Shown here: in pieces, positions 47,131 to 59,940 of the stretch
How the letters are laid out: each line of letters opens with the position of its first letter
How positions within the stretch are numbered: position 1 is the stretch's first letter
Source: Uranotaenia lowii
Taxonomy: Eukaryota; Arthropoda; Insecta; Diptera; Culicidae
DNA length: 64,000 nt
NCBI RefSeq assembly: GCF_029784155.1
Contig: NC_073691.1
Location: forward strand, 28,067,976-28,131,975
Direction of reading: 5' to 3'
Program-made: the position numbers and the translations under genes
The notes under the pieces: model-generated
The model's input: the letters and a program-made list of their open reading frames with translations, nothing else
Told to the model about the DNA's origin: nothing
Database searches by the model: none

Positions 47131-48061
47131 GGGAAAAGTCGGGTAAGACGGACACCCTAAGGCAGAATCGCAATAGAAATTCAGATATTGCTTTTTTCAT
47201 CGCAGTTTTCTTGCAGATGGGCAGTTTAGGTTGTTTGCTATCGTATTAACCATTAGAATTATTAAATTTCCTTCATCAAGGCTGTTTTTATAGCAATCTA
47301 AAACATGCTTGCAAATCACACTTTTCAAAAATAGTCGGGTAAAACGGACACTGCTCAGAAAAGGGGCATTTTGCCGCAAAAATTGCTGTAAAAGGAGATA
47401 TTTTTGTGAGTTAAGTATTTGAAAACGTTTTCAAACCAAATGGAACCAACTGGTCGGAGTCCAGAAACGAAACAGTGTGGTTTCGGAATTCCGTATTTTA
47501 TAGGCGCTTTCTTCACCGGAGATCCTATTTTTACGGTTTTTATGGCCTGTTTGAGATGGCGAGTGCTTTTCGACCGACAATTGCTCTTTTGAAGACATAT
47601 GGAGGATCAAACCGATGAAAAATTTGAAATACCTGGAGAAACTTATGTGTCCGTTTTACTAGACCTTGAGGTGTCCGTCTTACCCGCCTAGCAATTTTTT
47701 TTTCAAAACGTTTGCTGTTCAAGCCCTTTGACGGAAATTCTCTGATTTTCCCCCAGATGGTTAAAAAGAAGCCTAATAAACACTCTACCTTTGAAAACGG
47801 TTGAAATTTTCAAAAATTTTGCGAGTTATGAACCATTTAATGAGGAGAGAAAATTCATCAAACAATGGATCCTCAAAGTTTTTGTTTGTTTTGTTTAATA
47901 TGATAGGAGCTTGCTTGATATAAATAAACAAAGGTTCTCGAAAGTGTTGATACACTTAGGCGAACATATACCCATCATTAGATTTGTGCCAAACATTGCA
48001 ATTCTCGAAACATTGAAAGTGTTCGTTTTACCCGCTGTGTCCATCTTACCCGACTTTCCCC
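47131..48061. mobile_element. GGGTAAGACGGACA TIR element, about 930 bp
   Basis: The left end GGGAAAAGTCGGGTAAGACG then GACAC matches the complement of the right end (GTGTCCATCTTACCCGACTT then TCCCC). The same motif recurs inside near 47333 (direct), 47650, 47671 and 48020 (inverted), so internal motif amplification has occurred. There is no transposase. No clear target duplication was found. Confidence 0.75.
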
Positions 48062-51000
48062 AAATTGTTTATTTTTTTTAAATGTGATGTTCATACAGCT
48101 TAAAAAGTTAACTCTTTGAATATCTCAAAAAAAAAATGCAATTAACATGAATGCAAAATATAAAAAGTATAAACAAGGTTTAGGGGTTAAACCCCCCTTC
48201 CTCCTCCCTTCTTCCCTGGAGGGTGTTCTATTCTACACTAAAATTTTTAAATTCTTAATCAAATTTCGATGATTGAGTAAGGTTATTCAAGATAAACAAT
48301 CTTTACTCAGAACTGATGCCAAAACCACGAAAACTAATCCCAGTTTCAGAATTCTGCTACAGATTCCCACTTGATAAAAAAATCATTTTTGTGTAGTAAA
48401 TTTTAATACATTAAACTCATTTCAGGGTTCTGGTCCCCTATTATCAAAATCTAAATTGTACCTCTGTTTTCATATTTCGCATTAAGTATCTAGTTTAGGA
48501 ATCTTGGCTGTCAATTCGCATCATTATTAAAAATACTTGAAAAGGTTTTTTCGAATTGTTATTCAAATTTGGCTTTGCTTGTTTCATTCAAAAATTTATC
48601 CATAATTTTTGAAACTCATATGTATTGAAAATAATTATTTTCTGAATATGAATAAAAAAAACAATATTAAGGCTATGATTATTTAGAATCCGGGCAGTTA
48701 CAAGCATGTGTATTGTGACACGTGAAAAACGTGAGCGTTCTAGTGAGCCTCGTTATACTTCTTTTCTTTTTGGGCCAAAAAACATTCCAGATAAAAATCA
48801 ACATTTTTTTACCATGTCCTTTTATCAATTCCTCAAAAACACGTAAACTTAGACGCCTGGAAAATACAGTACCTTTCATAATTGTATAGAAATTGGAAGC
48901 AAGCGCACTGTCACTTCGACTTTGAACTTCCATAACTTTTTACTCTGATGATATTTTTCGATCAAATTTTTTGCGTTAGATAGATCAACTATCACACTAT
49001 TATATCACAAAACTTGAGCTTTCTGGAGTTTATGTGGCCTGAGAAACTGCAATTCTACGAAAATCGGACTTTTTGGACTTTTCTCATTCAAACTGCAATA
49101 TCTCTGAAACTACGCTACATTTTTTATTGAAATTTTGCACCGTGATTGTTGAAATATAAAGCAAGCATGTCTGAAGTTTTCGAAAAGTTCTATCAATGAG
49201 ATCAAAAGTTACGCGAGGTGCAATATTGCAGGCATGAACCTTGAAATGCGATTTCGCTTTAGGAACAATCCTGAGGTTTTGTTTCATATTCAGATGCAAA
49301 GTTCACAAACTTTTGCAAAATTCAAAACTTTAAAAAGGCGATTCAGAATGATTCATCATTCGAAATTTATATTTTTATTCTAATTAAAAAAAAAATGAAA
49401 TAATGAATTCAGATTGAAACCCAAGTCATCAAATAAAATACTAGATTGATGATTTAGGGCAGAAAAAATGATTCTTGGCTCATATTGGAAATTTTATTAG
49501 GAATCTTTATTCAGAAATCGTTTTTTTTTTACATTTCGGAAATCGTTTTGAAACTCGAAATAGATCCAAAATACAAATTTCATTATTAGTAATTCGGATC
49601 CTGATTTTCTCATTTATGAGCTCAATCTGAATATTGAATATAAATGCCAAAATTCATATTCAGGCTTAGAATTCAAATATAGAATTTATCTTCAAAATTC
49701 AATTTAAGCTCATAAATTAGTTATAACTATCAAGATTACTATTTCGTTGAAAAATTCGAATTGCATTTTGATTGTTATTTCCATTTCTAAATTTCAAATG
49801 TGTAACCAAAGTCAGTCAATTTTAAATTTTAGGAAAAAAACATCCACAGAATTTTATTTGGGGAATTCATTTTTACAAAAAGTATTTGTAGAAAAAGAAA
49901 CATGTAATATTCCGTTAAAAATTCAATAATATTATTATTGCCAAAATTTAAACAAAAACTTGAATTTGGATCAAAATTACAAGTATCAGGTTTGAAACTC
50001 AAAACTTCAATCAATTAATTTAATTATTACAAATTTAATTTATTTTCAGAATAGGTAGCGGAAAAGTGGAAAATTCGTGAAAAAGTAAAGCGTGAAGTTA
50101 GAATCAAGCATAATTTCTTCAGCTGCTTCAACTTGATGCCCAAGCTCAACACCATGCCAATGTTCATTCTTCTCAGAGTTCTGTCCTGGCTTTTCCATTT
50201 GGCAGAATTCGGACCTCCGGATGAAGCGAAGTTAACCATTATCGGGTCTCTAGAAAGGATAAAAGCTAAGTATTCTCTCCATGTTTTTTCGATGTCACAT
50301 GTTAAACTTTCCTGAAGTATTCTGTTATTTTGATATCAGGATTTCAATTTACTAAAATATCGTAAACTTTTACTGCTGGAATTCAATTGAGATGCTCCGG
50401 AAATTTCAAGATTTTTGAGGAACAATTGTGATACCGTACAAAAGTAATTGCATCAACAAGGAACTTGACGGAACTGGACTGTATTTTCTTCAAGGAAATG
50501 ATGGAGGAATTTGGGACTATCGAACCTTGATATTCCTGCCAGTTAGGTTCCCGATCCCTGAATTGGAAGATTTCCCTCCCGGAACGCTCTCCATTAGAAA
50601 AGCTGATAGCACAAAGCTAAGTACTATTATCTTTTATTTTTAGTCTAGCGTTTTAGTATATTTTCCACTGGCACGGAGGCAGTAGCAAACTACATAAAAA
50701 AACAAAATCGCCGCCCGAGACGATGCAAACATTATATGCATCGTTCAGGGAGAAGATTTTCTGATCACACTTTTTCCCTGAGGATTTGCCACGAAAAATT
50801 GGGAAGAGCTTCATTTCTCTCTGCAAGGTTTGATCAGGGTTGAAAGTTACAGGTAAGAAAAGGTTGATATATTGCATAATTAAAGGTTGTGAAATGTGAT
50901 GTTTTTAAGCGGGGGCAATTAATGTTTCTGCTCAAGAAATTCTCTTGAATAACAAAATCAGGTACCATGACTGAATCGAATACAATGGGTCATCAATTAA

Positions 51001-52677
51001 ACCAAGAATATTTAATACTCTGCTCCTCCACAGAACTAAACAAGAATCAAATCTATCGTGCAACAAAGTAGGTATATTGATTTCTTTCGTGCAAACAGAG
51101 TAAGTGTTATCGAAACGAAATTAAGCTATTCTATGAAGTTGATAGTGAGCGTAGCTGGAGTTGAATATTATTATCAAATAAATTTGATGGATAAAGTAAC
51201 TCCAATATATTGTATCTGATTGTCTGCGGCAGATGTTTTAACTTTGTATGAAGAACCTTTTTAAATAACCAACAAGACAGATTTGATTGAACAAAAGAAA
51301 TATTGAAATCAATCGTTTTCTTATGGGCATTCTATTCATGTTAAGGTAGAATTTCACGAACATTCTATATAGCTGTGTTTCGTATACTATTTCATGATAG
51401 TTAGCATGATCACTTACTGATTGACATGAGATTTTCAAGTTCAATGATTTAAGGTGGATATGAGTAGTCAACCAAGCTAAGCTAAGCTAAGCATATTACA
51501 AATTTAATTTATTTTCATTAATGGTTAAAAACGGTGAGCTCAAATTTGAATAAATGTGAGAATGATTGGTTCTATGAAAGTAAGAATGTGAAAAGTTTTA
51601 TCAAGCACAATTCGAACAATTCGTTAAAGAATTGGAAAAAATAATTCTCCTATCTGACTCGTCCAACAGACTTAAAAAAGGCCACACTTTATGTTGCCAA
51701 GTTTAAAAAGTTATTCGCCGGTAAAATAAACAATATATGGGGTCAAACAGTGCGCTAAAAATTTAAAGCGGAGTGATAATTGCACGCAAAACGATTTTTT
51801 TAGCGAGAACCTGGAAAATCTCCAACCAGAAATTTTTTGTTGACATGTCACATCCGAAAGTTCTGGTGAAGATCGAGGAGAAAAATTGGAAAGATTCGAT
51901 ATCTAGTTTTAACTAAGGCTGGCAGTTCCTGGAAGCAGCAAATCAGTTAGTGGTACATAAAAAGATGGCCACATAAAAAGAGCAAATATACAAGGAAGAC
52001 CTCTGAACGCGACCGTTTTTTCACTTTTCTTCCATAAATAGCACTACCCTAGGATTCACAAAATTGATATCCTGTTTTGGTTGGATTTGGAATTGTGTCA
52101 TTATAAAGAAATTGTGGAGAAGTATCAAAAAAAAAAAAATTTTAATTGCAGAACGAGGACAGTTTACTATACTTGTCATAACTTTGATCAAACAATAAAA
52201 TTTGAGCTGATTTGAAGGACAGGCTCCAAGAAACAAAAGAACATCATCCAAAAAATCCATAATTTGGAAAAGGGATGATTTATAGCGTGCAGTATGGGAG
52301 GTGCACGTGCCGCCCAAAAATCAAAATCGATAAACTTCTTCATTGGACCCTACATATGTACAAAACCAGTTGACAGAGCGTCAAAAAATGTTGTACATGT
52401 GAACACCACATTTCCATCCATGCATTCAAAAGTTATTTACAAAACAAAGTTTTGCATTTTTTTTTCGAGTACACTTTTTACTTGATGTTAAACAGAATTT
52501 GTTTATTTTAAACTTTGAAAAAATAGTTTTTTTTGCTCTGCATACTTTATAAACAATTTAAATCTCATCTCTAAAATTTCGCCCGCCTGGTGAAAATGTT
52601 GACCACCCATAAATATGTATATCTCAAAGTAAAACATTAATTTTCCTTGCTGAATATGACCTATTTTTTTTAAATAA
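48062..52677. other. No gene recognised; 4.6 kb of AT-rich DNA
   Basis: Short chance frames only. GGTTTAGGGGTTAAACCCCC near 48178 resembles, in complement, the GC-run end of the 22351-23500 element and may be a fragment of it. A short AAGCT tandem run lies at about 51473-51492. The frame at 52021-52317 (minus, 98 codons) matches nothing I recognise. Confidence 0.5.
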
Positions 52678-53940
52678 GGTAGTGTACCGTTGGAACCGTA
52701 CGAACCGTAGGAACCATAGGAACCGAACGAAATGTACGAACCAAAGGAATCGTACCAACCGTAAGAATAGTAGAAACCATAGGAATCGTACGAGCTGTAG
52801 GGACTATTCCTAGGGCTCCTACAGTTTGTACGATTAGTACGGTTCCGTACAATACCTATGGTTCGTACAGTTCATAAGGTTCGTACGGTTCCTACGGTTC
52901 CTATGACTTATACGGTTCCTACGGTTCGTACGGTTTCTACAGTTCGTACGGTTTCTACGATTTATACAGTTCCTACGGTTCCGTACGGTTTGTAAGGTTC
53001 ATACGATTCATAATGTTTGTTTGGTTTGTACGGTTCCTATAGTTTGTACGGTTCCTACGGTTTGTACGGTTCGTACGATTCCTACGGTTGTTCCTACTGT
53101 TCCGTACTGTACCTACGGTTCGCACAGTCCATAAGGTTCGTACGCTTCGTATGATTCATACGGTTCCTACGGTTCATACGATTCTCGTACGGTTCGATCG
53201 GTTCCTACGGCTTCTACTTTCCTACGGTTCCGTACGGTACCTACGGTTCGTAAAGTTCGTACGGTTCGTACGTTTCCTACGGTTCGTACCGTTCCTACGG
53301 TTCGTACCGTTCTTACGATTCGTACGGTTGGAATGGTTCGTACGACTCCTACTGTTCATACGGTTTCTACGGTTCTTACGGTTTCTACGGTTTGTAGAGT
53401 TCATACGATTCCTATGGTTCGTACGGTTCCTACGGTTCATACGATTCGAACGGTTCATAAAGTTCCTTTGGTTTATAGGGTTTGTACCATTCGTACTATT
53501 CCTAAGGTTCCGTACTGTACCTACGGTTCGTACAGTTCAAAAGGTTCGTACGGTTCCCACAGTTCCTATGATTTATACGGTTCTTACGGTTCGTACAATT
53601 CGTACGGTTTCTACAGTAGGTACGGTTCATACGGTTCGTACGGTTCCTACTGTTCATAGGGTTCGTACGATCCACAAGATTCCTACGGTTGGTACGGTTT
53701 GTACGGTATCTACGGTTCAGACTGTTCCTACCGTACAAACCGTAAGAATCGTCGGAACCGTCCGAACTGTAGAACCCGTCGAAAAATTCAAATCTTCCCA
53801 AATCATCAAGAAACGTTCAAATAGTCCCAACCGTTCAAACCGTCTAAGTCAATCGAATGGTTCGAACGGTTCGGACGGTCCAAACATTTTTGATGGTTCA
53901 AACATGTCGAACCGTTCGAACCGTCTAAACGTCCCGTACG
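52678..53940. repeat. 9-bp GGTTCGTAC / GGTTCCTAC minisatellite with two strand switches
   Basis: Units alternate GGTTCGTAC and GGTTCCTAC. At about 52683-52800 they lie in complement (GGAACCGTACGAACC style), at about 52830-53735 in the forward sense, and from about 53735 to 53940 in complement again in a more diverged GAACCGTTC form. The unit overlaps the palindrome CGTACG. Frames such as 53088-54176 (362 codons) are repeat-driven and then run antisense through the transposase relic. Confidence 0.92.
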
Positions 53941-54259
53941 ACGATTTGTTCTTGTCTTCCGTTAGTTTCGCTTCACGATGGTCTGGGTATTGTTCGACCA
54001 GGCGAAGATCTGAGGTGTTGGTCGAGTTCTCATCCTTAGGCACGAATTCGACGTTATTGGCCGCATACCACTCCAGGGATTCTTTGCCGTGGTGGCATGA
54101 GGCGAAACCCTCCCAACACATCACTAAACCTTGCATGATCGACAGGAGTCGATTCCGGAGTCACTCGTTGTCGTAAATTGCCTGGTTGAGGGTGCCGGTT
54201 GTTACAAACATGCTGCTTCTCTATCCACCCGAGCATATCGCCAGCCAAACCAGATATTT
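53935..54259 (-). pseudogene. Mariner-type transposase relic with DD37E spacing
   Basis: Reading the minus strand from 54259 down gives KYLVWLAICSGG, a stop, then MFVTTGTLNQAIYDNE, a stop, LRNRLLSIMQ, then FASCHHGKESLEWYAANNVE, FVPKDEN and RLVEQYPDH. These follow in order the core of mosquito ITm-type transposases. In the family the motif before ASCH carries the second catalytic Asp (W-P-D); here it reads W-E-G, so that residue is lost. The Glu of RLVE follows after exactly 37 residues, the DD37E spacing. Two in-frame stops and the lost Asp show it is dead. The C-terminus is cut off by the GGTTCGTAC array, into which the frame runs. A living relative would perform cut-and-paste transposition at TA sites. 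Confidence 0.85.
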
Positions 54260-57200
54260 TTTTGAGAATTTCAACAATTTAGAATTTCTTGAATTTAGAC
54301 ATAGTTTTTGAGACAAACTGAGATGTTCGCTTACTGATTATGATTCAAAGGAGAATGCTTTTAGGAGAGTGTGCAAAGCTCCATTCCCCTGGCGTTGGTG
54401 CTGTTTTGACAACTGAAGAGCCATCGCTGAAAAAAATTGTTCTACAGACCTGTGACAACAAAAATATCAATTTTCATTTTTGGTAAAAATTCGATTATGG
54501 GATTAATACTACATAGAAGTTGAGCATTTTTTGGTCGATCCACTCTTGAAAATGTCCACTAGATTAACAAAGTGTGAGGGAAAATCAAATAGCTGTACCA
54601 AATAAATTATTTGGAAAAAATCAACATGAGATATCTATAGGTAGTTCAAACATGGTAGCCTCATCTCGCTGTAGAATATTGGGAAAATCTGTTGTATCTT
54701 AAACTGAGGTAGCGATCGAAAAAAAAACCATCAGAACATTTTATTTTGGACTTGAAGACCCCATGAGCACACTAGTGCCAAAATAAAGTCTATATAGAGT
54801 AATACAATGTGTTCGTTTTGTTAGAAGAAGCAGTGCTGAAAATGGTAACACTGTCACATAAGCGCCGAAATCTCCGGATGCCAGTTCGTTTGAATAGTTT
54901 GCGTGGAGCATTTTAGAGAATAGAGTTGGTACTGAAATACAAAAAAAATTAAAAGATTCGAAAGCTTCTAAGCTAAAAAGAGTGCAATTGAGAAAATGAC
55001 TTTTAACTTCTAGAGTTAATCTAGAGGAAATCTTCAAGGTAAACTTTGCGAAAAGAGGCTGATCTTAATTTGCATATACCATGACACAGCCATCGCCGGC
55101 TTGGTTCGGTTCGGTTTGATGGATGAGGTATCAAAACCAGTGTCGGAAACCTCTTGTTTTTTTTGCAGCTGAAATGCAAGTTTTGTAACTTACCCTAGCT
55201 AGGTCTATACATAACACGACCATCCGGGGTTTCTGATGAAACGTCAGCCTTAACTACACTGACTCTGACAGTTAGTCAGGCACCGCCATATGCATATGGC
55301 GCGCGCGCACACACACATTTTGTGCTCCATAAACATTTATGAGAAATGTGTTTTGTTTGCATCTACTTGATTTTGTATTCATGCTCCACCAAAAACAACA
55401 ATCAGTCAGTCGGTGTTTTTTTTTTGTTTCATTTGCCGTTTCTATACTCCAGAAAAGCGCAGTGAAACCACCACCGCTTGTTTTTTTCGAGGTTATGCTC
55501 ACGTGCGCTCTCCGTTCCCCAAGCGTGAAAGTCTGATTTCGAAGAAGTTTATTAAAACAAAAGTATTGCAACCTGTTCGCGCCGCGAAAGGTTTCTAGCT
55601 ATAGGGACCGATTTCTATTCTTATACGGCGCGGCGTCAAGCTCATTCATTGGAAGTAAACATGACAAAACCTGCTCCGGATTCCACAAAACTCAAACGAC
55701 GACAATGACTGGATGGAAACTTGAAATTATCTCTGTGATGATGTGATAGAAAGACCCATAAAAAACATAAAGTTCACATGCTCGCTTTCCGTCTGGGTTT
55801 CTGTCTGGGGCTAAAGTCTTTGCCGGTCTGCGAATCGCTCTCGAGATCGAAAGTATGCAAGAAATTTTAAACACTTTCAGTTTCAACAGATTCCGGTCTG
55901 TCGAAGTTGCCGTTTGACCGGATCGATGACTTTTGAAGTTGGCCGTTTTTATGATCCGGCCGGCGCAATTCCCTACATCAGCCCACAGTTGACCGTTCCC
56001 GAGGACGGAAAAACAAGTTTCCTGCCCTGGCTGGTATGGCGGTATTGCAGCAAGAAATGACAACGTTTTTTTTTATTTCCCTCTACGATTTCGAAGCCGT
56101 GAAGAAGTCGGTGGCGTTCCGTTCGACCAGTTCCAGCTCAGAAAACATGCCGAGCGGCTCGATGAATAATCGCTTTGTTTCATTTCCTGAAAGCAACTAA
56201 CTCATCCTCAACCCCAAACCTCAACCGTCGCTGTCCGCATTCAAACGAACTCAGCTGTTTTCTGCAGCGATATGGGATTGGTTGGATTTCCAGACGGTTT
56301 TAATAGTATTTTCTTGAAACATTGTAGATTTCATTGCTTTGGTCCCTGTCCAGAACTTCTTGATCAGGTTTGAGCCTTGCTACAGAAAATTTCACAAACA
56401 GAGTATTGAAATATACGAAATGAAAATTTATAAACAAAACATACACTCTAATTTTGAAGATAAACAGAAAGATAATAAATTATAATCCTTTCATTTCTAA
56501 AATCATTGGAGGATGTTTTTTCCTTTTTAAAAAAAAACACTCAATAATGCCTTTAATAGGATTTATTGACCGAACAAATCAACATTTTATAATATTTGTA
56601 CGTGAAAGTGCTAGAAGATTTAAAACATTCAGAGAATCCATCTTGAAATTCAAGGATTATTCAGACCTGCCAAAATTACGGTGATATTCGTTGAATTTAG
56701 TATCGAAACAACATAATAGCTTATTGTTTAATTACAATGCTCAGCACATAATTCCTGTTATATCAACGAAAATATTCAACCTATAGTCTTTGATAACAAT
56801 TTCGCTTTATTCCTTTTATTATTTGGAATTTTCGGGGCGTCCGGTTGAAATAAAAAAGACTGTTTGAATTATTTATTTCAGAACAACAAAATAGGTACTT
56901 ATCTCAGATTTCAATTGACGTCCTGGATCCCAAATTCAAATTCTTCAGCAGGCAGTTCAAACTAGAGATTCGCATGGCCTTTCTTATCTTTTTTTAATTT
57001 TTAACTATAAAGTTTTTAATGTTCAACCTCTAAACCCCCATTTTTTTGTAGAAAAATACACAGAAGTTTAATTTTATCGTTTCAAACCACTTTAGTTCTA
57101 CGAATAACTTTATCGTTTAGGAATCAGTTTTTTTCTTGAAATTGCATAACTAAATAAATTTATATCAATTCGGTTGCTACCATAATTTAACATAGTTGTT

Positions 57201-59499
57201 AATTTTTTATCGTTTTAGCAAGCTCCGGCTTAAAACGCGTTTTACATCTCTTCGTTTCTACCTATCATAGAACCATTCAAGAAGAAAACTACCCTCAAAA
57301 TTACAAATTCAGCAAAACCAGAATGGTGGTAAGTTCAAGACCTAATTAGCTATTTTAGATTGAAAAAAGCCTAATAGCTATTCTAGATTAAAAAAAAACA
57401 CACATCGACCTAGGATTTCTGACGTGACTAAAATGATAATTTTTCGAAAAGTATCTCCATTAAAAGTATTCTTATGTTTTTTAAGCATTTCTTAGATGCA
57501 GCCTTTGACAACTTTCCATTAGTTATGTATTGTTAGCAGCGACGGGATAATGTCATAGTCATGAGCCAAAAATTGCGACTAGTGACCCATTTTTTCCTCA
57601 AATGTCGTCAGTTTAGGATTTTTTCGAACAAAAGCATGCTATTAATGATTATTTTGGTAAAGAAAGATTTTTCCATTATGTCATTGATCATTGAGATCTC
57701 CCATATTTCAGTCATGACATGATAGTTAAAACTGGTCATAACATAGATCACCAGTGCAATTTTTGGCTGCTTCGTTTGCCAAGCTAATTTTCAATATGCT
57801 GTAGTATGACAAACGCTAACTAGCAATGGTTAAAAAAAAAATGAAAATAGAGATAAGTGTTTGCTGCGCCTTTTTTATTTCATTTGGTTCCCATATTTCA
57901 TTCATTGCTCACTCTTCTCATACGTGACATTTATTTACCTCACGTGAATATGAATGAATGAAATGTTTCAAGCCTGATTGTTAGATTAACATGTATTGGA
58001 ACATTCTAGGCAAAAGGTAAGTTGAAGTAATGATTGGTTTTGGCTTTATGTTGGTTCCAGGAAACCCCATCTAAAACCGGGGTTGGTTTCAAGAGGGTTA
58101 ATAAATTTTTTTTTTCTTTTGCATAAAGTAATAAATCAAGAACAGAGGTATATAAGAAGGAAAGGCGACAGAATTTTTTTCCAATTATTTTACTTTAAAA
58201 GTATTTCGTTGCCTGTTTAACAGGATTTTAATAGAAAAATAGAAAACTTTGAAATGAAGGATTTTTTTTCTTGTGATAATAAGTTTCAAATTCTCTTGAT
58301 ACACTCTTATTAAGAAATCCTGATTTTAACAAAAACCAGCATAAAATCACTTTTTTAATAAAAAAAATCAAACTAACTAGACAATTTCTTTTAAAAAGAT
58401 GTATTTGAATTTAGGAATCATACATGTAGTAAAAATGTTCACCACACAAAAACCCAGACTCACATTTTTTCAAAACCGTTCTATTTCTTTTATCAAAAAT
58501 GCTCTAGCATTTATCTTTTCATCGAACAATAATTTCATGTTTATCTAACAATTATATTTTGAGTTTCATAATTCATCGAAATGCAAAAAATTAAGGTAAA
58601 TATGTTTCGGTAGATTTTGGCGTCATGAAATCGAATATTTCGTCAGATTTTGTATATCACCTCTAGACTTGGTGCGATGGCGTTTAAAATTTTGTATTTT
58701 AACTGAATTCCTGCTGATAAACTTATAAATAAACATTTCAACTAAATATTGGTTATAATCTATTTATTATCCTTTGTTTCATGAAGGATCCAGATTTTGC
58801 CTAGATTTTCTAATTCCAGAGATACGATGTTTTAGAATAAGTTTGCCAGTACAAATGAGGGCTATTTAAACGCCAAACCTGTCAAAATCTGAGGAGTTGG
58901 TTTCAAATATTTTCTTTTCAACTCAAAAACCGAGCAATATTTGGGTAAATTTAGAAAAACCACATAAATTATTGATTAAATATCTAGATGAAAAACAATT
59001 GAAAAATTACATTTTATTCAAAACACATCAGCTTATTTTAAATAGTATTTTAAGTTTCCATGTCCTTCATGTCTATTTTGCCAAAACTTGTAACAAAAAT
59101 TTTATTTTTGGTCATAAAAAAAAGTTATAACTCCTCGTTTCGAGTATTTTATGCGTTTTTGCAAATAAAGTAAAAAAAATCGGGGGAAATCCTAACATTT
59201 TTCAATTAAATCCGGGTAACCGGATCGATAAAAATAAATGCATAAAATCGAGCTATCTGATAAGCTGTAATATAAATGTAAAAGTAATTTGACCATTTTT
59301 GAAAAATTTAATTGAAAATTATCAAAATATTTCTGACATCACATAAAACCGTTTTAAATGATTGATATTAAATATTTTAATTTTGTTTTCAAAAGTATCT
59401 AAGATTAATTTTGGTAAAATTGTTTTTTTTTTAAATTTGGTCAAATTCCTTTATTTCCGTTAAATTATTTAAAAAATCAAAAAAAAAATTGTAAATATT
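54260..59499. other. No gene recognised; contains a less AT-rich stretch
   Basis: About 55050-56280 is more balanced, with overlapping frames (for example 55692-56063, minus, 123 codons) that match no family I recognise and have no supporting splice pattern. The remainder is A/T-rich. A near-duplicate of about 25 bp (AGCTATTTTAGATT / AGCTATTCTAGATT) lies at about 57345-57390. Confidence 0.45.
55298..55316. repeat. GC/CA dinucleotide run
   Basis: GCGCGCGCGC passing directly into ACACACACA; alternating purine-pyrimidine sequence. Confidence 0.85.
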
Positions 59500-59755
59500 A
59501 ATTTTCGAAGGTGATGAAAAGTATTAGAGAAACAAGAGGTATCAAAGAAAAAAAGAACATAAGCCGTAAATATCATGAATTTTTCGAAAAAGATACAACG
59601 GCTCATCGGCAGGACTTGAACCCGCAATCTCCGCTTCAGTACAAACGGGTGAATCGTTGTATCTTTTTCAAAAAACTTATGATATTTACGGCTTATGTTC
59701 TTTCTTTCTTTGACACCTCATGTTTCTCTAATACTTTCCATCACCTTTGAAAATT
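59500..59755. mobile_element. Foldback element with a tRNA-like core
   Basis: Arms of about 101 bp (59500-59600 and 59655-59755) are inverted repeats with a handful of mismatches, sharing TTTTCRAAGGTGATGRAAAG, TATTAGAGAAACA, AAGAACATAAGCCGTAAATA and AAAAAGATACAACG. The 54-bp centre, read on the minus strand, holds GCGGGTTCAAGTCCTGC, a perfect RNA polymerase III B box in a five-pair T-arm-like stem, and the inner arm ends ACAACG/CGTTGT could close it like an acceptor stem. No credible A box or anticodon arm was found, so it is not a functional tRNA call. One arm is related to sequence at 9858-9920. Confidence 0.7.
59601..59654 (-). other. tRNA-like segment (B box and T arm) in the foldback centre
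   Basis: On the minus strand GGTTCAAGTCC fits the B-box consensus and lies in the T loop of a GCGGG/CCTGC stem. The 5' half of a tRNA is missing or too diverged to fold, so a captured tRNA 3' part is the likeliest reading. Confidence 0.45.
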
Positions 59756-59940
59756 TTATTATTTTCAGGTACACAATTCAGGGCTGGTAGCGGTTTGACA
59801 ATGAAATAGTAGGGACTTTAGTTACCAAAATTTGAAAAAAAGTGACCAAATAGTGACTTTGAGGACCGAAAAAAGTGACCAAATAGTGACTATGTAGAAC
59901 GAAAAAATAACTTTGAAGTACAAAAAATGTGACCAGTCAA

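Noticed and set aside
53088..54176. 362-codon open frame, the longest in the window
   Set aside because: The first two thirds are GGTTCGTAC repeat and the rest runs antisense through a transposase relic; no independent domain.
55692..56063. 123-codon minus-strand frame in a less AT-rich stretch
   Set aside because: No known motif, no splice or promoter context, and length is within chance expectation for this composition.
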